The notes below the pieces were generated by a model. The model worked only from the letters and a program-made list of their open reading frames with translations. It was not told where the DNA came from and did not search any database. Of a stretch of 64,000 bases of DNA, positions 10,143 to 19,225 are shown one piece after another. The position numbers and the translations under genes are program-made. The stretch comes from an uncultured Hungatella sp. (GTDB lineage Bacteria > Bacillota > Clostridia > Lachnospirales > Lachnospiraceae), in NCBI GenBank assembly GCA_947089145.1, contig CAMUJH010000010.1, forward strand, positions 22,529 through 86,528, in the 5' to 3' direction. How positions within the stretch are numbered: position 1 is the first letter of the stretch; the number at the start of each line of letters is the position of its first letter.

Positions 10143-10475
10143 ATGAGTGTTACAGTGAACATTTTTTATTCAGGAACAAATGGAAACGCACGGAAATTTG
10201 CAGAAGAAATGGAGAGCACAAAAACAGCAGATGCCATCCGCAGGGAAGAAGGGAATCTTTGCTATGAATATTTCTTTCCCATGAATGATCCGGAAACCGT
10301 TCTGCTGATAGACAGCTGGACAGACCAGAAGGCCATTGATGTACATCACGCTTCGCCTATGATGGAAACCATCACACGGCTCCGGGAAAAATACGATCTT
10401 CACATGAAAGTCAGGCGTTATAGATCAGATGAAGGAGGAATACCTGCATCCGATAACCGGTTTATAAAAGAATAA
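10143..10475 (+). CDS. Antibiotic biosynthesis monooxygenase (ABM) domain protein
   Basis: This 110-residue protein looks like the ABM/YgiN dimeric ferredoxin-fold family. It has an N-terminal beta strand (VTVNIFYSG), a helix, then the hallmark EEGNLCYEYFFPMNDPET and LIDSWTDQKAIDVHHASPMM. Family members include quinol monooxygenases and heme-degrading enzymes. The conserved tryptophan and histidine (DSW, HH) are present, but no reaction can be assigned. A strong AGGAGGG site lies nine bases before the ATG. It precedes a diguanylate cyclase gene by 44 bases in the same direction, so the pair may share a transcript. Confidence 0.7.
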   Translation: MSVTVNIFYSGTNGNARKFAEEMESTKTADAIRREEGNLCYEYFFPMNDPETVLLIDSWTDQKAIDVHHASPMMETITRLREKYDLHMKVRRYRSDEGGIPASDNRFIKE

Positions 10476-10519
10476 ATGCGTCATCATTTTGGGGTCTATG
10501 AAAAGCCAGAGGGGAAAAC

Positions 10520-11923
10520 ATGAAAAGCGAGAATCAAAACACAGGCAAAAATCAGCAGAATGAAGTAAAGGGTATCCGTATTAGCAGAATGAACTTTGTA
10601 ATGTGCATAATAGCATGCGTCATGTTTCTGCTTTTGACCGCTACTGTAATCCACGTTACCAAGACCTTTAGGAATACCTATGCGGCTATCAGGGATTACG
10701 TTTCCTGCATGCAGTATGGACGGGATTTTCTGGACAGTTCCGATTATCTCACGGATCGGGTGCGGCTTTACTCCGCAACCGGAGATCCCAAATATTTGGA
10801 ACAGTATTTTTCGGAATTAGACAGAGCCCGCAGGGAAAACGCAATAAAGGATGTGGAAGCGTACCATATGGAGGCGGAGGCCTATGATTCCATATACTCT
10901 GCCCTGCGGCATTCTGACCAGCTGAAACAGCAGGAAATCTATGCCATGAGCCTGCTTGCCAATGCCTGGGACTGCGACCCCTCCCTTATCCCTCAAACAG
11001 TGGCTGATACAGCCCTCTCCCCAGATGACCTCCGCCTTTCGCCTGAGGAAATGATCGAAGCAGCCAGGGATCTTGTTTTCGGAAATGATTACCAGAGGCA
11101 GAAGCAGCAGATCATTGATGAAACCCAAAGGTTCCAGGACATCATTGATGCCGCCACAAAACAGCGGATGGAGCATGATTACAGCCAGCTCTACAGGGCC
11201 ATGGTGGTTCACCAGGCATTGATTGTCATTCACTTTGCGTCAATGATTTTAGGTTTTATATTTAGTTATGTGCTGGTGGTGCGGCCAATGGCCGGCTATG
11301 TAAAGCACATTAAAGCCCGTGAAAAGCTTCAGGTCGTAGGCGCCTATGAGTGTCAATGCCTGGCTTGGACCTGCAACACCATGTTTGCCCGCAATGCCGC
11401 CCAGGAGCACACCCTCCGTCATCAGGCGGAGCATGACGCCCTTACAGGGCTTTTAAACCGAGGCGCCTTTGACAATCTTCGGCAGACGCTTCACAGCCAG
11501 GGCGAGCCCATGGGGCTTCTGATTATTGATGTGGATAAATTCAAGCAGGTTAATGACAGCTTTGGCCACGAGATGGGCGACCGGGTGCTGAAACAGGTGG
11601 CCAGCCTGCTGGCAGGCAATTTCCGCTCTATGGATCACCCGGCCAGAATCGGCGGGGATGAATTCTCAGTCATACTGACCAACACAGATTCGGATCAGCA
11701 GAAAGCAATTCTGGAAAAAATAGCAGCCATCAACCATGTGCTGACCCATCCCGCAGATGATCTTCCTGCCGTATCCTTAAGCGTGGGAGGCGCATTTTCC
11801 ACGGAAGGATTTACCGACGATCTCTACAGGCGGGCGGATCTCGCCCTCTATGCGGTAAAGGATCATGGCCGCTGCGGCTGCAGGTTTTATGATGATTCCC
11901 TAGAAAAGGCATCCCCCGGCTGA
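10520..11923 (+). CDS. Membrane-bound diguanylate cyclase (GGDEF)
   Basis: This 467-residue protein makes cyclic di-GMP from GTP. A transmembrane helix at about residues 27-50 is followed by an extracytoplasmic helical region rich in E, D and Q (about 55-235), which resembles a four-helix-bundle sensor. A second membrane helix is at about 237-258, then a HAMP-like linker and the GGDEF domain. The active-site GGDEF is intact (RIGGDEFSV). The allosteric inhibitory site RxxD is present as RSMD, five residues before GGDEF, so product inhibition is likely. No EAL or HD-GYP domain is attached, and the ligand is unknown. Confidence 0.9.
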   Translation: MKSENQNTGKNQQNEVKGIRISRMNFVMCIIACVMFLLLTATVIHVTKTFRNTYAAIRDYVSCMQYGRDFLDSSDYLTDRVRLYSATGDPKYLEQYFSELDRARRENAIKDVEAYHMEAEAYDSIYSALRHSDQLKQQEIYAMSLLANAWDCDPSLIPQTVADTALSPDDLRLSPEEMIEAARDLVFGNDYQRQKQQIIDETQRFQDIIDAATKQRMEHDYSQLYRAMVVHQALIVIHFASMILGFIFSYVLVVRPMAGYVKHIKAREKLQVVGAYECQCLAWTCNTMFARNAAQEHTLRHQAEHDALTGLLNRGAFDNLRQTLHSQGEPMGLLIIDVDKFKQVNDSFGHEMGDRVLKQVASLLAGNFRSMDHPARIGGDEFSVILTNTDSDQQKAILEKIAAINHVLTHPADDLPAVSLSVGGAFSTEGFTDDLYRRADLALYAVKDHGRCGCRFYDDSLEKASPG

Positions 11924-11956
11924 TTCTGTACTGCCCTGGGCAGTCTCTGCCTAACA

Positions 11957-11997
11957 CTGCCTTGCGGATAACCTTAACCGTTATTTTTGCAAGGCAG
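11957..11997. terminator. Stem-loop between convergent genes
   Basis: Nine-base arms CTGCCTTGC and GCAAGGCAG enclose an inner stem (ATAAC/GTTAT). It lies between the convergent ends of the diguanylate cyclase gene and the degenerate flavoprotein gene. No clear U tract follows on either strand, so terminator activity is inferred from position. Confidence 0.45.
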
Positions 11998-12011
11998 CAC
12001 TGATGTTTTTA

Positions 12012-13604
12012 TCAGGCAGAATGCAGGGAGTTTAAATAATTTTCCAGAGCCTGGGCAATCAGCCTTTCCATCCGAAGCAGTTTCCCTTTGTTCTTTTTCA
12101 TGAGTACAATTCTGGACTTTGCCATGTCCATAATGCGCGCTGCCTCGTCCCCTGCACACATCCCTGCCGTCCCGCTCCTCCTCAGCGTTTTTTCCGCCTC
12201 CGACAGCCTTATGGGAACCGGGGCAATCCCGCCAAAGGCCATTCTTAGATCCATTATTGTTCCATTTTTCCCCAAAAAGGCATATGCCAGGGCAATCTCT
12301 TTGTCACACACGCACCCGCTTACGAAATCGCCGCTTTTGGGGATCACCAGGCATATGGCCTCCTCCCCTGGCTCCCATTTCTTCCATGGGCTTATCTCTG
12401 CAAAGTAATCCTGGGCCCGAATCACCCTCCTGCTGGTATGGATCTCTGTTTCCAACATAAACAGCGCAGTTTCCGTCCGGCTTTCACAGACGCCAAAGCA
12501 GCCGCAGTTTACGCACCGCGCCGCCTCCCGGATCACCGTGTTCTGCGGTGTATCTTCTGAAGGCTTTGCCCACTGTGCCGGGGGAATCTCCACGCCTTCA
12601 AACCGGAAGCTTCCCAGGGGGCCCATTGGCTCCAGATAAGATTTCAGTCCGAAGTCCAGGTTAATCCGGCCGGCGGTCCTTACCCCAAGACAGATTTCTT
12701 CCAGCACGTTTTGAAGTTCTGCTGTCCCCTGCGCCGCTTTTTCGCCTGCTTTCCATGAAAGCTGCCGATCAAACAAACGGCCAGGCTCCTTTTCGCCAAT
12801 GGCACCGTCTTCAAACACAACTCCCATAAAAGAAAGATGAGCCATATAAGCTGCCAGCGGTTCCTCCATGGCCTCAGCCAGGCTATGGCCAAGGCAGGAC
12901 AGAACTTCCCTGGCCTCTTTCTTTTTAAAGATAACCACATGGTTTCCCATCCTCCGCAGATAATAGGCGGCTGTCAGCCCTGCAACCGTAACCTCCTCTA
13001 TGGCGATCCATTTGCCGCTGTCTCCGGAAGGCGGTATAAAAAAGATCTCCGGGTGCCTTCCTATGTCCGCCCCAAGCCAGTGCAGGATTTTTTCTGCCGC
13101 AACGCTTTGATTCTGCTGGTTTCGGACGCAGCGGGCGCTGCACTTTTTGCACAGGAGGCAGACCATTTCCGTCAGAGGATGGTATTTCATCAGGGTGCGC
13201 TGAGCCTCCAGCTTTTTATCATTTCTCATGTGTTCCAGCACTGCAGGTATATCGACTCCCACCGGGCATGCCTGGCTGCAGGCGGAAATCCCGACTTTTT
13301 TATTTCCCATTACTGAATTCATCTGGTTTTCCCCTGCCGCTGCGTAGCAGGCTGTCCCTCCGTCCTTCAGACAGGGCGCCGCTTTTGCGTTTCGGCTGGC
13401 ACAGAATATGTCCTGAAAAAGAATCTGTTTCAGCGGCATGTTTTCCCTGGCTATGCCCCGCTCCAGGTCCAGGCGTATGCCTGCTGCCGCTGCCGCCGCT
13501 TCCCGCCTTATGCAGTCTGAACGCAGCAGCTGCCCCAAAGTCACATCCGCACCTGCTGTAATCACATCTTCCTGCTCAGTAATCCGCCTTCTCTCATCCT
13601 CCAT
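12012..13604 (-). CDS. Degenerate paralogue of the CoxM-GltD fusion flavoprotein
   Basis: This 530-residue protein has no recognised function. It follows the plan of its 783-residue upstream neighbour but is shortened and has lost binding motifs. The CoxM-like start (GADVTLGQLLRS) lacks the IAGGTDL and ATIGGNL FAD loops. The GltD-like iron-sulfur segment is kept (CSQACPVGVDIP, then VCLLCKKCSARC). The dinucleotide loop GGGPAGLTAAYYLRK has become EEVTVAGLTAAYYLRR, and the second GGGN Rossmann loop is gone. The C-terminal CoxM half is recognisable (RCVNCGCFGV, MAFGGIAPVPIRLSEAEK). The frame is open throughout. The start is uncertain: an ATG at 13604 or a GTG at 13613, both with weak ribosome binding sites. 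It may be a pseudoenzyme, an electron-transfer or assembly subunit, or a gene beginning to decay. Confidence 0.65.
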   Translation of the reverse strand: MEDERRRITEQEDVITAGADVTLGQLLRSDCIRREAAAAAAGIRLDLERGIARENMPLKQILFQDIFCASRNAKAAPCLKDGGTACYAAAGENQMNSVMGNKKVGISACSQACPVGVDIPAVLEHMRNDKKLEAQRTLMKYHPLTEMVCLLCKKCSARCVRNQQNQSVAAEKILHWLGADIGRHPEIFFIPPSGDSGKWIAIEEVTVAGLTAAYYLRRMGNHVVIFKKKEAREVLSCLGHSLAEAMEEPLAAYMAHLSFMGVVFEDGAIGEKEPGRLFDRQLSWKAGEKAAQGTAELQNVLEEICLGVRTAGRINLDFGLKSYLEPMGPLGSFRFEGVEIPPAQWAKPSEDTPQNTVIREAARCVNCGCFGVCESRTETALFMLETEIHTSRRVIRAQDYFAEISPWKKWEPGEEAICLVIPKSGDFVSGCVCDKEIALAYAFLGKNGTIMDLRMAFGGIAPVPIRLSEAEKTLRRSGTAGMCAGDEAARIMDMAKSRIVLMKKNKGKLLRMERLIAQALENYLNSLHSA

Positions 13605-13836
13605 GTTTCCCACTCTTTCTCAAATTATAAATTCCCCTGCACTGTTTATGGGTTTGCTTGCCGTCTTGCCATCGCTTATTTCCGGGGCTGATTTTCTTTC
13701 AGGCGGGCGATCCCTTTTGGGGTGCGCCCGGCCCTTGGGCATTTTCCGAAATCCGGGGCAAAAAGACTTAGAAAGCATCTTTCGCAGTGCAGGGGATCTT
13801 ATGTATAGCGGTTTTCAATCAGTTTTTAATCACTTT

Positions 13837-16188
13837 TTACAGTTCCAGAGAGCGTACCAGCTGAGTCTTCAGTTCCTGAAGCTTATAGCTGTTTTCCCTC
13901 ATGGGGACTGCATCTTTCATGGCCTGTGCAAATGCTGCCTCCGCCAGTTCTTTTGATTTCTCTTTTCCGATCATCATCTTTTCCGCCTCTGTAAGACGAA
14001 CCGGTATGGGGGCAATTCCGCCTGCCACCAGGCGGGCATCAGTTATAACGCCGTTTTCTTCTTTATAAGCGTATGCCAGAGCAGTCACTGCAAAGTCGAT
14101 GGCCTCCCGCAGGCGCATTTTCAGATACCCTGTGCGGTATCCGGCAAATTTGGGGATGGCAATCGCTGTTACCAGTTCACCAGGCTCCAAGATGCCGGCT
14201 GCGTCCATGTTTCCAAAGAATTCTTCCGCCCTGAATTCATGGGCCGTTGTCTTCACCACTGCATCCAAAGCCACCATCACATTGGCCATATCCGACGCAT
14301 TGACCGAATAGCAGCCGCAGTTCATGCAGCGTCCTGCCTCTTCCTTTGCCTCTTGGGCTGTCAGGCTGTCAGAATCTTCCCGTTCCAGGCTTCTGAGCCC
14401 TGCCGGAGTGTCCTTTTCAGTGCAGGCGGCAGTAATGCCTACTTTTTCTGGATCAAATTTTAAGAACCCTTTCTTTCTGGTTCTCTCTTCCAGAGGGAAT
14501 CCCATATATCTGCTCATGCTTCTGGCTGCTATGCCGCCGTCCCGGATAGCCTTAATGGCAACGGACGGCCCTGATGCCGCATCTCCGCCTGCATAGATGC
14601 CTGGCGCCCTGGTATCCTTATGCTCTCCCACCTGAATCAGGCCTTTTGCATTTTTCAGTTCCTCTTTATACTTGTCGCCTAAAAAGTCTGTATCCACCTT
14701 CTGTCCTGTGGCCAATATAATGCAGTCGGAATCAAACACCTGGGTTTCGTCGGAATAAACCGGGTTAAAATGCCCGTCTTTGTCAATGACGGATACGCAC
14801 TTTACGCTCTTTAAGCCTGTTACCTTGCCGTCACCGTCGGTGAGAACCTGTTTTAAGCCCCAGCCGTTGAAGATCTCAACGCCCTCCTCCTGGGCTCTGG
14901 CAATCTCCTCCGCAGACGCGGGCATGTCCTCACGCTGCTCCAGGCAAACCAGCTTTACCTTCTGGGCGCCCAGGCGCACTGCTGTCAGCGCCACGTCCAT
15001 GGCCACGTTTCCGCCGCCGCAGACCAGGACTTCCCTGCCGATCTGCCTGCTCATAAATTGCTTCACTTCCACCAGGAAATTCAGCCCGAACTGTGTCAGG
15101 TTCTCCCCGTCAAAACCGAGAATAGGCTGCTTCCATGCGCCGGTATCCAGAAATACTGTGTCATTGGCCTCCTTCACCTGTTCCAGGGACAGATCCTTCC
15201 CAATCTCTGTACTGGTCTTAAATAAAATTCCCATGCCGGCCAGGGCTTTCACCAGATCGCGCACATAGTGCTTAGGCAGCCTGTACTCCGGAATTCCGTA
15301 CATAAGAACGCCGCCTGCTTCTTCCATCTTTTCATAGACCGTCACCTGGTGCCCGGCCTTTCTTAAGTAGTATGCAGCCGTAAGTCCTGCCGGGCCGCCG
15401 CCGACGATTGCCGCCTTTTTTCCCGTTGTCTCTGACGGGGCCTGGTAGAATTGCTGTGCATGGTCCAGAATGTAGTCTCCAAGCGCGCGCTCTACGGAAT
15501 GGATGCTTACAGAATCGCCGTAAGCGCACTGGTTGCAGGCGCTTTGGCAGGTGTGGGGACAGACTCTGGAGGTCAGCATAGGCATGGGGTTTGCTTCCAT
15601 GATAATTTCCGCCGCACCGTCCCAGTCATTTTCACGGATTTTCTCCATGTATGCCGGAATGTCGGTTCCTGCCGGGCATTCCAGGGTGCAGGGGGTCTTT
15701 CCGGCTTTCATGCCGCCCATAATGGAGTGGTACTGGTTCCGCCCCTGGACGGCATAGCACTGATCCCCGCCTTTTCTTGCGCACACAAGGCGTCCGCCTA
15801 CAGAGTCCGGATAACGGTAATACCAGCAGCGCACATCCTGGCAGAGATTGCCTCCTATGGTTGCCGCATTGCGGACAATGGGCGTGGCAACGCTGTGGGC
15901 CGCCTCTGCCACTGCCTTCAATTCTCCCTTAAATGCGTCGGCCTCTTCCACATCCCTTAATTTTGTCAAAGCGCCGACAGTGATTTCATCACCTTCGTCA
16001 TGAATATAGGCGGCGCCGGGAATGGTCTTTAAGTTGATCACCGCTTCCGGGTAATCCGGAAGAATCTTCTCCTTCAGCGCGCCTACCAGATCCGTTCCTC
16101 CTGCAATTGGCCGGGCATTCTTATAGGAAGTCAGCCCCCTTGTTGCTGCCTCAAAGCTTTCTGCATTGATATGTTCAAAATTTTTCAT
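13837..16188 (-). CDS. FAD subunit of molybdenum hydroxylase with inserted GltD-like reductase
   Basis: This 783-residue protein is probably the FAD subunit of the molybdenum hydroxylase encoded just upstream. Residues 1-157 are the N-terminal part of a CoxM/XdhB-type FAD domain, with IAGGTDL at 28-34 and ATIGGNL at 109-115. From about 165 to 620 comes a complete GltD-like unit. It holds iron-sulfur cysteines (CTLECP at 167, RVCPHTCQSACNQC at 208-221), a first dinucleotide loop GGGPAG at 263, a second GGGNVAMD at 391, and AGGDAASG at 533. The CoxM fold then resumes (CMNCGCYSVNASDMANVMVALDA, residue 621 onward) to the end. Electrons could thus move from FAD to a second flavin and NAD(P). It lies 12 bases after the molybdopterin subunit gene. 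Confidence 0.88.
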   Translation of the reverse strand: MKNFEHINAESFEAATRGLTSYKNARPIAGGTDLVGALKEKILPDYPEAVINLKTIPGAAYIHDEGDEITVGALTKLRDVEEADAFKGELKAVAEAAHSVATPIVRNAATIGGNLCQDVRCWYYRYPDSVGGRLVCARKGGDQCYAVQGRNQYHSIMGGMKAGKTPCTLECPAGTDIPAYMEKIRENDWDGAAEIIMEANPMPMLTSRVCPHTCQSACNQCAYGDSVSIHSVERALGDYILDHAQQFYQAPSETTGKKAAIVGGGPAGLTAAYYLRKAGHQVTVYEKMEEAGGVLMYGIPEYRLPKHYVRDLVKALAGMGILFKTSTEIGKDLSLEQVKEANDTVFLDTGAWKQPILGFDGENLTQFGLNFLVEVKQFMSRQIGREVLVCGGGNVAMDVALTAVRLGAQKVKLVCLEQREDMPASAEEIARAQEEGVEIFNGWGLKQVLTDGDGKVTGLKSVKCVSVIDKDGHFNPVYSDETQVFDSDCIILATGQKVDTDFLGDKYKEELKNAKGLIQVGEHKDTRAPGIYAGGDAASGPSVAIKAIRDGGIAARSMSRYMGFPLEERTRKKGFLKFDPEKVGITAACTEKDTPAGLRSLEREDSDSLTAQEAKEEAGRCMNCGCYSVNASDMANVMVALDAVVKTTAHEFRAEEFFGNMDAAGILEPGELVTAIAIPKFAGYRTGYLKMRLREAIDFAVTALAYAYKEENGVITDARLVAGGIAPIPVRLTEAEKMMIGKEKSKELAEAAFAQAMKDAVPMRENSYKLQELKTQLVRSLEL

Positions 16189-16200
16189 TCCACTGACCTC

Positions 16201-18492
16201 CTATGCTTTTCCAAGTGCTTTCAGAATCTTGTCCGGAGTTGCAGGATATTCATTGATCTCAGCGCCGCCAATGGCATTCTCAATGGCCATCAGAACCGCT
16301 GCCGGGCCGGCTGCCCCGGTGATCTCGCCGATGCCAATGGCGCCAAAGGGGTTGGCCGTGGGGAAGCGTGACTCCAGAACCGAGGTTTCAAAATTGGGGA
16401 GCTCGTTAAAAGGCCTCCACTTGTAATCAATAAGATTGTGGGTCACCACACGGCCAATGTTGGTGTCCAGTATAAACTCCTCCAGCTGGCCGGTGTCCAT
16501 GCCTGCAGAACCCAGGCCGCCTTCAAACTGCATTTTCAGCTCGATGGGGCTGATGATCTGGCCCACGTCGGAACCGCTGAGGGCATTTACGATCTTGGCC
16601 AGCCCCGTCTCCAGATCCACTTCCACCTCCACAAAGTTCATCACGCAGTTGTTGTGGTTAAAGTCGCCTTCTACCATGCCCTGTCCCGTAATGGAGTAAT
16701 ACATGGGGCAGATTGCCATCCACGGAAGGCTCACCGACGGATCATCCTTCTTAAACACCACCAGATCCTTCGTGTCCAGTTCTTCGGCTTTGCAGCCTAA
16801 TTTGACGGCCGCCTCTTCCAGCAGTTTCTCTCTTGCCGCCATGGCCGCCCGCCCTACCGCGCCGCCTGCAGTAATGGTTTCGCGGGAACCTGCCGCCCCG
16901 AAATCCGCAGGATCGGTTCTGGTATCCGACTCATTCAGAGTAACGTTTTCCAGAGGCACATTTAAAATCTCGGCCGCCGTCTTGGCCAGGGCCAGCCTTT
17001 GGCCGTTTCCGAACTGGGAAACAACGCAGTGTACCATTACCTGATCGTTTTCCAGCCTTACATAGGCAAATGTCTCGTCGCTTTGAGGATCTCCGCTGCT
17101 GTGAATGCTGAAGCCTACGCCGTACGCCTTGCTTCCCTCCACGCGGGTGGGCACGCCCCAGCCCTTCCATTTCTCATGCCAGCCGAATTTTTCAGCTGCC
17201 ACGTCAAAACACTTGTCATAATTGATCACCGGGTTGCTGTACTTGTGGCCAGTCCTCCAATAGTACTGATCCCCTGCCTGGCAGAAGTTCTTCTTAAAGA
17301 AAGTAACCGGGTCCATATCAATCTGTTTTAATGCCCGGTTCAGCAGATGAAGCGCACAGGCTTTCAGTTCCTGGCCTCCAAATCCCCTGGCGATTCCCAC
17401 TGGAATCATGTTGGAAACCACCACCTTTGCCGTGATGTCCCAGTTAGGGGTCTTATTTAACGCCAGGTGCAGTTCGCCAAGGCCCTCGGCAACCTGGCCC
17501 TGAGTCAGCTCAGAGCCTGCGCCGGTGCCTACCAGCCAGTCGCCCTGAAGGGCACGCATCATGCCGTCTTTGGTGATGCCGATTTTCCCCATAAACTTAT
17601 TGTTAAGGCGCCGTTCATAAACCAGCAGGTGTTCTTCCTTGGTCATGGCATATTTTACGGTGCATCCCGCCGTTTTTGCCAGCGCCACAATCAGCATGGC
17701 CGTATATCCCAAAGCGTCCTTATTGCCGTAGCTTCCTCCCACATTGGGAGTGGTAACATTAATATGGGCGCCAATGGTCGCCGCCAGGGGCCTTGCTACC
17801 ATGTTCGGCCCCTGGGAAGAAGCCCACACGCTTACATGAGTGTCATCATCCCATCCGGCCGCTATAAAAGGAGATTCCGGCGCTCCTGGGAATGTCCAGG
17901 TGTAGGAAACCTTTCCTTCCACCACCACGTCGCTTTCCGCAAATCCCTTTGCCACGTCGCCTTCCTGGATCTTGTAAAACGGCGGGTCGTTGCCTTCAAA
18001 CCAGCTTCCCGGGGGAAGGCAGTTGTTCTCATAGTGGAAACCTTTTGATTCGATGTTGTCTTCTTTCCGATACACTTCCGGCGCTCCCGGCTTAATGGCA
18101 TCCTCCACGTCAAAAACCGGAGTCAGAACCTTATACTCCACCTTGATCAGTTCCAGGGCTTCCTCTGCAATCTGCGCGGAAACCGCTGCCACCGCTGCCA
18201 CCGGATCGCCCGTAAACCGCAGGTGCTGATCCATGACCGGCCTGTGGGCGGGAACGCCTGTTTTCCAGGCAGGGGCGTTTTTGTAGGTCATCACGCCCTT
18301 TACTCCAGGCAGGGCCTCTGCGGCAGAAGTATCAATGGAAACGATCTCCGCATGAGGATAAGGGCTGTGAAGGATCTTGGCAACACAGGCATTTTTAAAT
18401 TTAATGTCATCACAGTAAATGGCTTTTCCTGTTACAATTGCCCGGCCGTCCTGGCGGCGGCGCACTTTTCCGATATGGCGATATTCTGTCAT
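16201..18492 (-). CDS. Molybdopterin-binding subunit of xanthine dehydrogenase-type hydroxylase
   Basis: This 763-residue catalytic subunit belongs to the xanthine dehydrogenase/aldehyde oxidoreductase family, which hydroxylates substrates at a molybdenum-cytosine-dinucleotide centre. It has the N-terminal a/b hammerhead domain (about 15-125) followed by the two cofactor domains. PNVGGSYGNKD and the substrate-pocket segment ARGFGGQE (xanthine dehydrogenase has FRGFGG) are visible. The catalytic glutamate is E723 in GIGEITGAAG. The arginine of ARGFGG fits purine- or aldehyde-type members and not CO dehydrogenase, but the substrate is unknown. The ATG overlaps the upstream stop as ATGA, behind GGAGGG. 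Confidence 0.92.
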   Translation of the reverse strand: MTEYRHIGKVRRRQDGRAIVTGKAIYCDDIKFKNACVAKILHSPYPHAEIVSIDTSAAEALPGVKGVMTYKNAPAWKTGVPAHRPVMDQHLRFTGDPVAAVAAVSAQIAEEALELIKVEYKVLTPVFDVEDAIKPGAPEVYRKEDNIESKGFHYENNCLPPGSWFEGNDPPFYKIQEGDVAKGFAESDVVVEGKVSYTWTFPGAPESPFIAAGWDDDTHVSVWASSQGPNMVARPLAATIGAHINVTTPNVGGSYGNKDALGYTAMLIVALAKTAGCTVKYAMTKEEHLLVYERRLNNKFMGKIGITKDGMMRALQGDWLVGTGAGSELTQGQVAEGLGELHLALNKTPNWDITAKVVVSNMIPVGIARGFGGQELKACALHLLNRALKQIDMDPVTFFKKNFCQAGDQYYWRTGHKYSNPVINYDKCFDVAAEKFGWHEKWKGWGVPTRVEGSKAYGVGFSIHSSGDPQSDETFAYVRLENDQVMVHCVVSQFGNGQRLALAKTAAEILNVPLENVTLNESDTRTDPADFGAAGSRETITAGGAVGRAAMAAREKLLEEAAVKLGCKAEELDTKDLVVFKKDDPSVSLPWMAICPMYYSITGQGMVEGDFNHNNCVMNFVEVEVDLETGLAKIVNALSGSDVGQIISPIELKMQFEGGLGSAGMDTGQLEEFILDTNIGRVVTHNLIDYKWRPFNELPNFETSVLESRFPTANPFGAIGIGEITGAAGPAAVLMAIENAIGGAEINEYPATPDKILKALGKA

Positions 18493-18989
18493 GCTGTTTT
18501 CCCTCCCTCTAAGACGGATTTTACCGCTTCGATCACCTGATAATGGCTGATGCAGCGGCAGTAGTTTCCTGACAATGCCTCTTTGATCTCATCCTCCGAT
18601 GGATTTGGATTGCCATTCAGCAGTGACTTTACGGCAATGATAATCCCCGGAGTGCAGAATCCGCACTGAAATGCATTGTGCTCCAGAAACGCCTCCTGAA
18701 TGGGATCAAGTTCCCCTGTAACCGGATCGCCCAGACCCTCAATGGTGATGATCTCTTTCCCCTCGCACTCTGCTGTCAGAGTAATGCAGGATGCCACTGC
18801 CTTTCCGTCCATAAGCACTGCGCAGCAGCCGCAGGCCCCCTGCCCGCAGGACATCTTGCTTCCGGTAAGCCCTATCCTCTCCCTGAGGGTTTCCAAAAGC
18901 GTTTCTGATTCCGGAATCTGTCCCAGCTTCCGTCCAATGGTAAACTCGTAGGTTTCTCCATTGATATTTAATGTCAAATCCCTGCTCAT
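18489..18989 (-). CDS. [2Fe-2S] subunit of molybdenum hydroxylase
   Basis: This 166-residue electron-transfer subunit (CoxS/XdhC type) carries both expected clusters. The plant-ferredoxin-like N-terminal domain has CGQGACGCCAVLMDGKAVASC (residues about 43-63). The four-helix C-terminal domain has CGFCTPG and NYCRC. It should pass electrons from molybdenum to the FAD subunit. It is the first gene of the hydroxylase operon, with AGGAG six bases before its ATG. The operon is divergent from a Crp/Fnr-type regulator gene. Confidence 0.94.
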   Translation of the reverse strand: MSRDLTLNINGETYEFTIGRKLGQIPESETLLETLRERIGLTGSKMSCGQGACGCCAVLMDGKAVASCITLTAECEGKEIITIEGLGDPVTGELDPIQEAFLEHNAFQCGFCTPGIIIAVKSLLNGNPNPSEDEIKEALSGNYCRCISHYQVIEAVKSVLEGGKTA

Positions 18990-19006
18990 ATGATGCTCCT
19001 CTCTCT

Positions 19007-19081
19007 ATTGGTGAGCCAATGGTTAATGGTATAATAAGTTTACCAGATTCCTTATGGTTCTTCTATCTACCAGTCGACAGG
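19007..19081. promoter_or_regulatory. Divergent control region with palindromes
   Basis: Between the hydroxylase operon and the Crp/Fnr-type gene there is a palindrome ATTGGTGAGCCAAT (19007-19020), with five-base arms around TGAG. A TATAAT at 19030-19035 reads well on the plus strand, and an imperfect palindrome CCAGTCGACAGG lies at 19070-19081. The first palindrome covers the -35 position for that -10 box. These are plausible operators for the adjacent regulator, inferred from position and symmetry only. Confidence 0.45.
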
Positions 19082-19225
19082 TTCCCGATTATTTTTGTAT
19101 ATGCATAGATAGTTTTTTTGTGAAAATCGTCTATGTATCCATTGCTTTTTCAGCTAATTTTTGTTAAAATATTGTCGATATTCGGGTTGCTAGTTTTCCT
19201 TTTTGTAGAATCTGGAGGAGCGGTT

